Source: Chloroflexota bacterium | GTDB lineage: Bacteria; Chloroflexota; Anaerolineae; Aggregatilineales; Phototrophicaceae | DNA length: 50,498 bases | Assembly (NCBI GenBank): GCA_011523615.1 | Contig: WTGJ01000004.1 | Span: forward strand, 1,369-51,866 | Direction: 5' to 3' | Shown here: piece after piece, positions 34,096 through 41,161 of the stretch | How positions within the stretch are numbered: the first letter of the stretch is position 1 | Layout: every line of letters begins with the position of its first letter | Translations under genes and position numbers: made by a program | The notes under the pieces: generated by a model | The model's database searches: none | What the model saw: only the letters and a program-made list of their open reading frames with translations | What the model was told of the DNA's origin: nothing

Positions 34096-34097
34096 TG

Positions 34098-34319
34098 TTA
34101 CTGCCGCCCGGTAAGAAATCGGGCGGTTTCTTTTATGGCGCGTAGCAACCAGTTATTGCTAGTTTTCTCTTGAGGTTGTTGGCCAGTTTCTTCTTGTATT
34201 TCATCAGGTGAGTCTTTAATACTTGGAGGTAAAGGGTTCGCATTCCAACGCTGAAACGGCAAGGAAACGGAGAAAACCGTTAGAAAGTCATCGTATGGGT
34301 CTTTTTTTTCCTTGCTCAT
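34098..34319 (-). CDS. Small protein, PYxDFLT family of the island (copy 1)
   Basis: The product has 73 residues and no signal peptide. The N-terminus MSKEKKDPYDDFLTVF is clearly related to that of the gene ending at 34752 (MSDKKMQEPYEDFLTFA). The middle is acidic and Pro/Gln-rich and the end is a basic amphipathic helix (NNWLLRAIKETARFLTG). GGGAG upstream of ATG 34319 sets the start (an in-frame TTG lies at 34325). It converges on the Cys-rich gene with 2 bp between stops. Pairing in both modules suggests a functional link, for example immunity or a chaperone; this is inference. Confidence 0.6.
   Translation of the reverse strand: MSKEKKDPYDDFLTVFSVSLPFQRWNANPLPPSIKDSPDEIQEETGQQPQEKTSNNWLLRAIKETARFLTGRQ
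34104..34134 (+). terminator. Rho-independent terminator of the Cys-rich gene
   Basis: CCGCCCG (34104-34110), a 9-nt loop, CGGGCGG (34120-34126) and then TTTCTTTT form a perfect 7-bp GC stem plus U-tract, starting 8 nt after the stop codon. It lies inside the 3' end of the convergent small gene. Confidence 0.85.
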
Positions 34320-34364
34320 GATCAATCTCCCTTTTGCTTTTATCTAATATAGCACGTATGTATT

Positions 34365-34538
34365 ATGAGGGTGTGTGATACCTGTTATCGGGAAATTCAA
34401 CATTCTCGGTGCACTCTTTACAAGTGTTGTGTTGCCAGGTGCTGGAACCCCGGTGAAAAAGCTTTTCATGGAGGAGGTTGCGGTACATCAGAGTGCCATT
34501 ATTCGAGAACTCCACAATGTCATGATAACAACCAGTAG
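34365..34538 (+). pseudogene. Truncated second copy of the Cys-rich protein gene
   Basis: The 57-codon frame starts ATG-AGG and then repeats the first copy's RVCDTCYRE-x-x-HSRC-x-L block almost base for base (GGGTGTGTGATACCTG... is shared). It continues with a diverged Cys-rich tail ending CHYSRTPQCHDNNQ, against CYHSRERHGCHDPNQ in copy 1. The signal peptide and N-terminal half are missing, so it is probably a decayed paralogue, although a short intracellular peptide cannot be excluded. Confidence 0.65.
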
Positions 34539-34751
34539 GATCTGAATTTCGTGATGACCCTCTGGAAGAGATTTACTTTCCGGGAGACCTTCTTGGGAGA
34601 TGTTTCTTCCGCGCACGGTGGTTCATCCTGCATTGTTAACATCTCAGGGGGAAGTCAGGGGGAAGCAAATCAGCAGAGTCTGCGAAGGGCAAGCTACTAA
34701 TGGCCATAAAAGACATTAAGGAGTTGAAAGGTTTTGGGCGCTTTTCGGTGG

Positions 34752-35018
34752 TCAAATCACACCTCCATGGACTATCCAACAGCTGTGATTGGAGTCGTCA
34801 AGCTCTGATTTTTGCGATGAGTTTCTTTGTGAAGATCCAGAGATTTTCTGCCCAGCCAGGGTCATTTTATGAGATTTAAAATCTTCAGAGGACTTGGTAT
34901 CTTCCTGTGCCTGAGACATCTCAGGAGGTACCATGTCCTGTCCTTTAAAGAACGGGTTCGTGATAGCTGCGAATGTCAAAAAATCTTCATATGGCTCTTG
35001 CATTTTTTTATCAGACAT
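34752..35018 (-). CDS. Small protein, PYxDFLT family of the island (copy 2, possibly frameshifted)
   Basis: The product has 88 residues as read. It starts MSDKKMQEPYEDFLTF, matching copy 1, with GAGGTG 7 nt upstream of the ATG. After about residue 57 the similarity is lost. In the +1 frame the sequence continues PGWAENLWIFTKKLIAKIRA and stops at 34798, which resembles the amphipathic tail of copy 1. The present tail may therefore result from a frameshift. The gene sits next to the truncated Cys-rich copy, repeating the organisation of module 1. Confidence 0.55.
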   Translation of the reverse strand: MSDKKMQEPYEDFLTFAAITNPFFKGQDMVPPEMSQAQEDTKSSEDFKSHKMTLAGQKISGSSQRNSSQKSELDDSNHSCWIVHGGVI

Positions 35019-35068
35019 GATTTCACCTCGCTAAACATGCAAAGTATAGCATAATCCAGGTAGTCGGA

Positions 35069-35320
35069 TTACCTTCTCACCAAGAGGAACCCGCCAATGA
35101 GTAACACCAAAGGAGTGACAAACGCAATGACGGAGAGCGCATGAATTCCCGTTATCCATCCAATCAGGAGCAGCAGAGCCGGACCACATAAAAGGTAGAA
35201 CAGCACAAGGGGAGGGCGCTTTGTCGGTATTTCGCGGTTCTGATCAGATAAATGGGATAGGCGTTTGCGTATCTTTTCCTGGGCTCGCATGTGAACTTCG
35301 AAACGAGTCAGCCAATGCAT
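35069..35320 (-). CDS. Small two-span membrane protein
   Basis: The product has 83 residues. A basic N-terminal half (MHWLTRFEVHMRAQEKIRKRL) is followed by two hydrophobic segments (LVLFYLLCGPALLLLIGWITG and LSVIAFVTPLVLLIGGFLL). AAGGAGG lies 5 nt before the ATG at 35320, a near-perfect site, so the longer frame to 35380 is rejected. It reads toward the PYxDFLT copy 2 gene after 50 bp and may be its co-transcribed partner. No family is recognised; an export or immunity-like membrane role is speculative. Confidence 0.6.
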   Translation of the reverse strand: MHWLTRFEVHMRAQEKIRKRLSHLSDQNREIPTKRPPLVLFYLLCGPALLLLIGWITGIHALSVIAFVTPLVLLIGGFLLVRR

Positions 35321-35423
35321 TCCACCCTCCTTGGAGTGTTGCGATGTATTAAAGCAGTCATTCCCCTCGCTGGCAAGCAAGGTGAGGGGGATGCCACTCG
35401 ATCACCGTTTTGGATTTGGGAGT

Positions 35424-36659
35424 TCAGCTCAACTTTCGGGCGACGTAGTAATCGGCGGTCTGATGCAGCAAGCGTGTGATGCCCCCCAGCACGACCGCCC
35501 GCTGCCCGAGGCGGGAAGGCAGGATGCGCGGCGCTTGCGGGAGCGTCCCTTCCAGGCAGTTTTCGATCGCCGGGATGAGCAGATCCGCCGCCTGCGCCAC
35601 CCCACCACCCAGGATCACGCATTCCGGATCGAGCAAAGTGTGAATGGCGGCGATGCCCAGCGCCAACGTTTCACAGGTTTCTGTGATGATGGGTACGGCC
35701 CAAGGGGCGCCATCCCGTGCCGCAGCGAACACTGTTTCTGCCGTGATCCCTGCGAGCGCTTCGGCGGGCCATTCCCCGGCCAGGGCCGCCCGCGCGCGCG
35801 CGGCGATGCCACTCCCCGAAGCAACCTGCTCGAAAGCACCAAAGCCATCGTATCGTTCTCCCAGGAAGCGCCGCCCCGGTAGGAGGTAGCCAATTTCGCC
35901 CGCGCTACTGCGTGCACCACGATACAGCTGCCCTTCGAGGATGATCCCGGCGCCGATGCCCGTGCCGATGCTCAGCAACACGATGTTCTGTAGCGCGAAA
36001 GCGCCATCTGCCACTGCACCGAACCAGTATTCGCCGAGGGCTGCCAGGTTGACGTCATTCTCCACGACAACCGGCAACCCGGTTGCCTCTTGCAGGCGCG
36101 CTTTGAGCGGAAAATCGCGCCAATTCAGCGCCGGTGCCCAGCGCACCACTCCTTCCTCATGTTGCGTTTCGCCCGGTGCGCCTACCGCAATTCCGAGTAC
36201 CCGCTTGCCGCGCGCCTGAGCCGTCGCCAGTAACTCTCCCACTAAGGCCAGCAAGCGCGTATAATATTCTTCTGCCGATTTCGTTTCTTGATGGCGGACC
36301 TGTTGCTCATACAGGATTTGCCCACCTAAATTCGCGGTGGCACCGTATATTTTGGTTCCGCCCACATCCGCACCGATCACGAGGTTACCTTCTGCGTTGA
36401 ATTGCAAAAGGTTCCGCGGCCGGCCCACCCCATTTTCTTGAGAGTGAGAGCCCGCCAGCACCACCAAATTCGCTTCCATGAGCTGATCCACAATCCGCAT
36501 CACCGTGGGCAGACTCAGGTTGAGAGTGTCGCCAATGTCAGTACGGGAAGTACGGCCATCCCGCCGAATCAAGTCCAGTACCGCTGCTGCATTGATGCGC
36601 CGCATCTGACACGCATTGATCGTTTGGGAGAAGAAGTGGTTATCGTTCCGTTTGCTCAA
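35424..36659 (-). CDS. ROK-family transcriptional regulator
   Basis: The product has about 411 residues: an N-terminal winged HTH (INAAAVLDLIRRDGRTSRTDIGDTLNLSLPTVMRIVDQL, about 22-60), then a ROK sugar-kinase-like domain with DVGGTK (98-103), GAPGETQ, VENDVNLAALGE and SIGTGIGAGI. The usual Cys-rich zinc motif after GEIGY is missing. It presumably senses a sugar and controls the aminotransferase/ABC operon, from which it is now separated by the 2.1-kb island. The start is TTG at 36659, with a weak Shine-Dalgarno. Its last codons form the right att-like repeat. Confidence 0.9.
   Translation of the reverse strand: MSKRNDNHFFSQTINACQMRRINAAAVLDLIRRDGRTSRTDIGDTLNLSLPTVMRIVDQLMEANLVVLAGSHSQENGVGRPRNLLQFNAEGNLVIGADVGGTKIYGATANLGGQILYEQQVRHQETKSAEEYYTRLLALVGELLATAQARGKRVLGIAVGAPGETQHEEGVVRWAPALNWRDFPLKARLQEATGLPVVVENDVNLAALGEYWFGAVADGAFALQNIVLLSIGTGIGAGIILEGQLYRGARSSAGEIGYLLPGRRFLGERYDGFGAFEQVASGSGIAARARAALAGEWPAEALAGITAETVFAAARDGAPWAVPIITETCETLALGIAAIHTLLDPECVILGGGVAQAADLLIPAIENCLEGTLPQAPRILPSRLGQRAVVLGGITRLLHQTADYYVARKLS
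35425..35459. repeat. att-like direct repeat, right copy (within the ROK gene 3' end)
   Basis: This 35-bp copy comprises most of the ROK stop codon and the preceding 11 codons. It matches 33253-33286 at 31 of 35 aligned columns in direct orientation. Together they bound a lower-GC segment of about 2.1 kb. No integrase gene lies inside. Confidence 0.8.
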
Positions 36660-36677
36660 TACGATTTACCCAATTAC

Positions 36678-36690
36678 TTACAGACTGTAA
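36678..36690. promoter_or_regulatory. Perfect 13-bp palindrome, candidate ROK operator
   Basis: TTACAG-A-CTGTAA lies 18 nt upstream of the ROK start in AT-rich sequence. Symmetric TTA-rich sites are typical for ROK repressors such as NagC or XylR. It probably allows autoregulation. Confidence 0.45.
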
Positions 36691-36738
36691 ATTATTCGCA
36701 AGTATGTCAGTTGTGGCCACCCTTGTCCAATTTTGTAT

Positions 36739-36768
36739 TTGCTTACTACGCCTCTATTGTGTTACACT
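36739..36768 (+). promoter_or_regulatory. Promoter for the CBS-domain protein operon
   Basis: TTGCTT (36739-36744) and TACACT (36763-36768) are separated by 18 nt and lie about 95 nt upstream of the GTG at 36864. Confidence 0.4.
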
Positions 36769-36863
36769 TAGTGCAGTGTTGAACCGGTTTTTAGCCCGTT
36801 AGTGGACGAAGAATCTTCCTCAGCCGAAGCCGATAGAACGAGCGCAATTGTGGAGCCAGCTCG

Positions 36864-38195
36864 GTGAGCGCTTGGGTCTGGTTGCTCTTGCTTTGGTTGG
36901 CCCATGCCTGGGTGGCGCTCGCGCACGCCGCCTTGAACAACGCCCCCCCGAAGGAAAACGGGAACAGCGAGAATGGGGATGCCCAAGCCCGTGGCATGAA
37001 GGCGCTCAAGGCGATCCACGCGCAACCCGCCCGCATGCAACTCACCGCGCAGATCAGCCTGCTCTTGCTCAGCTTCGCAATGGCGGCGATAGCGCTGTCT
37101 GCGGCCGCCCAACCGCTCGCCGCTCAATATCCGGAGGCGCCCCTGTGGCTCTGGCAGGGGCTCACGCTGTTCGTCGTCGCTGCCATTGTGCTCGTGCTCG
37201 GATTGCTCGTGCCGGATGCGATCGGCAGTGCACATGCCGCTGCTTTCGTCCCCTGGGTGGCTGGCCCTTATCGTTGGTGGATGCGCCTTTTGAGCCCGCT
37301 GACCGGCATCGTCAGGCGTTTGAGCCACTGGCTTTCCGCCATTTTCCGCAGCAGCTCCGCTGTCAGCGCGGTGACGGAGGCGGAGATCCTCTCTCTCGTC
37401 GCCGCCGGCCAACAACACGGGACGATCGAAGACCAGGAGCAGGCGATGATCTCCTCGGTGTTGCGCCTGGATGAAACGGCGGTTCGGGAAGTGATGGTGC
37501 CGCGCATCGATATGGTGGCGGTCGATGTCCGCGCACCGTTGAAAGAAGCGCTGAAGCTGTTCATGCAAAGCGGCCATTCCCGCCTGCCAGTCTACGATGG
37601 CGATGTCGACCACATCCGCGGTTTGCTCTATGTCAAGGACTTATTGGCGTTGTTAAAAGTGGGCGATTCGGGGGCGTCGATTGCGGATAACATGCGCCCG
37701 GCCCTCTTCGTTCCCGAAACCAAACGAGCGGATGAGCTGCTGGAAGAGCTGCAACGGGACAAGGTGCACATCGCCGTGGTGGTGGATGAATACGGCGGCA
37801 CCGCTGGCCTGGTCACCATCGAGAACGTCATCGAGGAGATCGTCGGCGACATCATCGATGAATACGACGTCCATGAAGAGGCGGAATACATCCCGTTGGC
37901 TGAGGATGAATATGAAATCGATGCCAGTATGGACCTCGATGACGTCAATCAATTGTTGGAGATCGAATTGCCGACCGAAGAGACGGACACGCTCGGCGGC
38001 TATATTTACAGCGTGTTGGGGCGGATCCCGGAAATGGGCGAGGTCATCGCTACGGAGCAGGTTTGCCTGACGGTGCGCAGCATCGATGGGCGGCGCATCC
38101 GCAAAGTGCATGTGTTGCGAAAATCGCGCCAATCTGAGGGCGAAGCGATGGATTCGGCCGCGCCTGCGGCGGGTGAGGAAGAAGCAAAGGAGTGA
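36864..38195 (+). CDS. HlyC/CorC-family CNNM-CBS membrane transporter
   Basis: The product has 443 residues: N-terminal CNNM/DUF21-like membrane domain (hydrophobic spans near 3-24, 60-80 and 97-118), a CBS pair (about 205-330; VREVMVPRIDMVAVDV, HSRLPVYDGDVDHIRGLLYVKDLL, VVVDEYGGTAGLVTIENVIEEIVGDI) and a C-terminal CorC/HlyC domain (YEIDASMDLDDVNQLL, DTLGGYIYSVLGRIPEMGE). Such proteins are linked to Mg2+/Co2+ efflux. The GTG at 36864 has GGAG 8 nt upstream. An unusual hydrophilic insert (residues 28-50) interrupts the membrane domain. The gene is one base from cdd, so they are co-transcribed. Confidence 0.9.
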   Translation: MSAWVWLLLLWLAHAWVALAHAALNNAPPKENGNSENGDAQARGMKALKAIHAQPARMQLTAQISLLLLSFAMAAIALSAAAQPLAAQYPEAPLWLWQGLTLFVVAAIVLVLGLLVPDAIGSAHAAAFVPWVAGPYRWWMRLLSPLTGIVRRLSHWLSAIFRSSSAVSAVTEAEILSLVAAGQQHGTIEDQEQAMISSVLRLDETAVREVMVPRIDMVAVDVRAPLKEALKLFMQSGHSRLPVYDGDVDHIRGLLYVKDLLALLKVGDSGASIADNMRPALFVPETKRADELLEELQRDKVHIAVVVDEYGGTAGLVTIENVIEEIVGDIIDEYDVHEEAEYIPLAEDEYEIDASMDLDDVNQLLEIELPTEETDTLGGYIYSVLGRIPEMGEVIATEQVCLTVRSIDGRRIRKVHVLRKSRQSEGEAMDSAAPAAGEEEAKE

Positions 38196-38196
38196 T

Positions 38197-38607
38197 ATGA
38201 ACCCGGTACCGATTTCAGCGAACGATCGAGAGCTGGTGGAGCTGGCGACCGCCGTGCGCGAACGAGCCTATGCGCCGTATTCGAATTATCTCGTGGGTGC
38301 TGCCCTCCGCGCCAGAGATGGCCGCATCTTCACCGGCTGCAACGTGGAAAACGCCGCCTATCCCTCGACGCTCTGTGCCGAACGGACGGCGCTCGTCAAA
38401 GCGGTGAGTGAAGGCGCGCGCGAATTCGAGACCATCGCCGTGGTCGCCCTGGCCAAGAGCGGGCCTTGTGGCGGCTGTTTGCAAATGCTCTATGAATTTG
38501 CGCCGGATCTGCATTTCTATATGGCGGATCCCGACGGCAACGTGAGCATTTCCGTGCCGATGAAAGAGCTGCTGCCGTATGGTTTTGGCCCGGAATGGTT
38601 GCGCTGA
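38197..38607 (+). CDS. cdd: Cytidine deaminase
   Basis: This 136-residue tetrameric-type zinc CDA catalyses cytidine/deoxycytidine to uridine/deoxyuridine. Zinc ligands are C60 (TLCAERTAL, with the catalytic E62) and C91/C94 in GPCGGCLQ. FTGCNVENAAYPS is the substrate-binding block. The usual PCGxCRQ reads LQ rather than RQ. AAAGGAG precedes the ATG. recO follows, starting inside the last 29 nt. Confidence 0.93.
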   Translation: MNPVPISANDRELVELATAVRERAYAPYSNYLVGAALRARDGRIFTGCNVENAAYPSTLCAERTALVKAVSEGAREFETIAVVALAKSGPCGGCLQMLYEFAPDLHFYMADPDGNVSISVPMKELLPYGFGPEWLR

Positions 38608-39445
38608 ACCGCCGCGCTCGGCGGAAGCGGACATAGCACACGAGCATCTCTCAGGCGGGCGACGCAACCGCGCCATCCGCAGCCCTGCGCTCATCCTCAA
38701 ACGGCGGAACATGGGCGAAGCCGGCCGCTTGCTGACGATCTTCACCCCGCGGCATGGCAAGCTCAGCGCCCTCGCACGGGGCGTGCGCAAAGCCAGCAGC
38801 CGCAAGAGTGGCCACGTGGAGCTCCTCATGCACAGTGATTTGCTCCTGAGCCGCGGTCGCTCGTTCTACTATGTGCAACAGGCGGAGATGATCGCCGCCT
38901 TTCCTCGTTTGCGTGAAGACTTGACGCGCCATACGTATGGCCTCTACATCGCCGATTTGCTGGATCATTTTTTCGTCGGTGAGGAGGAGATCCAGCAGGC
39001 GGAATTCTTTGCCGAGACGCTGGCCGCGCTGCAAGCGCTCTGTGAAGACGACGATGCGCCGCTCATCCTGCGGCATTACGAATTGCGCTTGCTCAGCGTC
39101 ACCGGCTTCCAGCCGGAATTGCAACATTGCGCCGTCACCGGCCAGCCCCTGTTGCCCAGGGATCAGTATTTCAGCAACCCGGCGGGTGGCGTCATCAGCG
39201 AAGCCGGCCGGCCAGCCGCTCCGAGCATGGAACTCCGGCCTTTGCCGCTCGATGTGCTGAAGTTGTTGCGCTTCCTGCAGCGGGCGCCTTATTCCCGCGT
39301 GAAAACGCTGCGCGTCTCTGCTAAACTGCATGCTTTGACGGAATCCTTGTTGCAGGGATATATCGAGTCGATTTTGGAGCGGCGGCTGGCGAGCGTACCA
39401 TTTTTGCGACGCGTGCGGCAGCGGAACGCCCAGTCAACATTGTAG
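38579..39445 (+). CDS. recO: DNA repair protein RecO
   Basis: This RecF-pathway mediator loads RecA onto SSB-coated DNA. The OB-fold start is recognisable (SPALILKRRNMGEAGRLLTIFTPRHGKLSALARGVRK), followed by the helical domain with LRHYELRLLSVTGFQPEL. The zinc-binding CxxC pair seen in some RecO proteins is absent. The start is problematic: between the cdd stop and the family N-terminus there is no ATG/GTG/TTG in frame, so either ATG 38579 inside cdd is used (adding about 30 residues) or a non-canonical codon is. Gene order cdd-recO fits a housekeeping operon. Confidence 0.85.
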   Translation: MVLARNGCAEPPRSAEADIAHEHLSGGRRNRAIRSPALILKRRNMGEAGRLLTIFTPRHGKLSALARGVRKASSRKSGHVELLMHSDLLLSRGRSFYYVQQAEMIAAFPRLREDLTRHTYGLYIADLLDHFFVGEEEIQQAEFFAETLAALQALCEDDDAPLILRHYELRLLSVTGFQPELQHCAVTGQPLLPRDQYFSNPAGGVISEAGRPAAPSMELRPLPLDVLKLLRFLQRAPYSRVKTLRVSAKLHALTESLLQGYIESILERRLASVPFLRRVRQRNAQSTL

Positions 39446-39453
39446 GAGTCCGG

Positions 39454-41016
39454 GTGTATCGCGAAGATCCTGAATATGGCCGCATCGTCGATTTCGATTG
39501 GCTGCGCACCATCCATCGCCGAGTCGCCGATAATTTTCACCCCCGCTTCAATATGCTGGGTGCGGTGCGTACTTGCATCGAGCTCACCACCAGCGAACCC
39601 AGCGTCAACATCGCCATCGGTGCTTCTCTGCTCGCTTATACCTTGCTGATCGCTTCCGACGAAGATGAATTGGCCGAATCGCTCAAGGATGCCATCTTCA
39701 CGCTGGCCTGGACGGAAGAACATTGCGGCTCCGATTTGTTGAGCCTGCGTACCCACGCGACGCCCATCGCTGGCGATGAGACCGGCCGGCAATACCACCT
39801 GCGCGGCAGCAAGTGGATCATCAACAACTCCATCCACGCCGATTATCACATCGTCCTCGCCAAGCTGGACCCGACGCAGGATGGGCCGCGCTCGCTCTCT
39901 TTCTTCCTGGTGCCGCACAGCAGCACGAAGAATTGGCAGCGTATGGATACTCACGTGCTGCGCAACATGGTGCTCGCAGCTTATGAAATCGATGGCCCCG
40001 GTCGTTTGCTGGGCAAAGTGGGCCACGGTCTTTCGATCGTGCAACGCATGGCGACCGCCAGCCGCTACCTCTGCAGTTACATGGGCGTGGTCTGGATGCG
40101 TCAATCATTGCCTGCGGCCATCGAGCACCTGGCCCGCAAGCACATCTTCGGCGCACACCCGTTGGAATTTGGCAACGTCTTCCGTCAGATGTACGTGCTG
40201 GTGCAAAAAGCGGCCCTGCTCGATTACCTCTTCCACCGCTCGGTCGCCTTCAACGACGGCAGTTTCCTGCAATTCCTGGGCACTATGCTGAAATCCTGGC
40301 TGCTGCTGCGCACCAACGAGGTGATGATCGAGACTTTGCTGGTCACCGGTTCCAAAGGCTTCGTCTCCAGTTCTCCCATCGGCCGCAACGCGATCGATTC
40401 CTTGGTACTGCCCGTCTTCGATGGCCATTACACCGTCAACACCAACATGAGTGCGAAGCACCTCAAGCGCTACCTGAGCGCCGCGCGCCGCGTGGATTTG
40501 CGAGAACGCCTGCGCATCCTCGACGAGCGGTTGTACTACGAAACCTACCATGAAGAGATCCATGCCCACCCGCGGGACATTCGCAAGCCGGATTTCTTCG
40601 ATTTTGCCGACTATCTGCAGCAGTTTCAGCTGCCGTTGGAGCTGGATGCCCGCCGCCTGGTCGCCACGGCGCAACAGGTCCAGGAGGCGATCATCGACCG
40701 CGGCCAGCAGAATGACCCGGAGCATCGCTACAAGGCGGGCGACTTGTTGCACTGGCTGGAATCAATCCTGGTGGCGGCGGAACTTTCTGCGCACTTGGGT
40801 GGCGACGACTATGTGAATGCGGTCGCCATTCAATACAACGGCACCGTGGAGTTGCTGAACCAGATCATCGCCGAGAGCGCGTTGCCGGTGGATTTCATGA
40901 CGCCGGCTCGCTTCCTGCCTTTGCCCCGCGTTGCGGACCCGCAGGCATACCTGTTGCGCCTGCTGGATGTGGAAAGAAGGGTCCTGGCGAAGGAATCGAG
41001 TGTATCCTTAAACTGA
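39454..41016 (+). CDS. Acyl-CoA dehydrogenase-like protein with atypical architecture
   Basis: The product has 520 residues. FTLAWTEEHCGSDLLSLRTHATPI followed by LRGSKWIINNS is the conserved FAD-binding middle domain of acyl-CoA dehydrogenases, and ATASRYLCSYMGVVWMRQSL corresponds to the start of the C-terminal helical domain. The N-terminal helical domain is short (about 90 residues before the motif) and the C-terminus is extended by about 130 residues. The GTG at 39454 has AGGAG 5 nt upstream. The substrate is unknown. It follows recO by 8 bp, probably in the same transcript. Confidence 0.75.
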   Translation: MYREDPEYGRIVDFDWLRTIHRRVADNFHPRFNMLGAVRTCIELTTSEPSVNIAIGASLLAYTLLIASDEDELAESLKDAIFTLAWTEEHCGSDLLSLRTHATPIAGDETGRQYHLRGSKWIINNSIHADYHIVLAKLDPTQDGPRSLSFFLVPHSSTKNWQRMDTHVLRNMVLAAYEIDGPGRLLGKVGHGLSIVQRMATASRYLCSYMGVVWMRQSLPAAIEHLARKHIFGAHPLEFGNVFRQMYVLVQKAALLDYLFHRSVAFNDGSFLQFLGTMLKSWLLLRTNEVMIETLLVTGSKGFVSSSPIGRNAIDSLVLPVFDGHYTVNTNMSAKHLKRYLSAARRVDLRERLRILDERLYYETYHEEIHAHPRDIRKPDFFDFADYLQQFQLPLELDARRLVATAQQVQEAIIDRGQQNDPEHRYKAGDLLHWLESILVAAELSAHLGGDDYVNAVAIQYNGTVELLNQIIAESALPVDFMTPARFLPLPRVADPQAYLLRLLDVERRVLAKESSVSLN

Positions 41017-41161
41017 GTGCTGAACCATAGAGACCGATGAAATTTGGTATCGCTGAATATTGTGCACTCCGGTGCAAGATTTTTATGCCCGCCCACGTTC
41101 ATTTGGGAGGAATGGCCGTGCGTCTGAGTGACTCCTTCCCAGTGGTGAATCTGCTCCCATT

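Noticed and set aside
34700..34879. A 59-codon plus-strand frame (MAIKDIKELKGFGRF...) overlapping PYxDFLT copy 2
   Set aside because: It has no Shine-Dalgarno, is antisense to the better supported small gene and has no repeated counterpart in module 1; it cannot be supported, though not strictly excluded.
33253..35459. Insertion sequence or transposon as explanation for the island
   Set aside because: No transposase, no terminal inverted repeats and no short target duplication were seen; the boundary repeats are gene-3'-end copies, which fits site-specific integration better.
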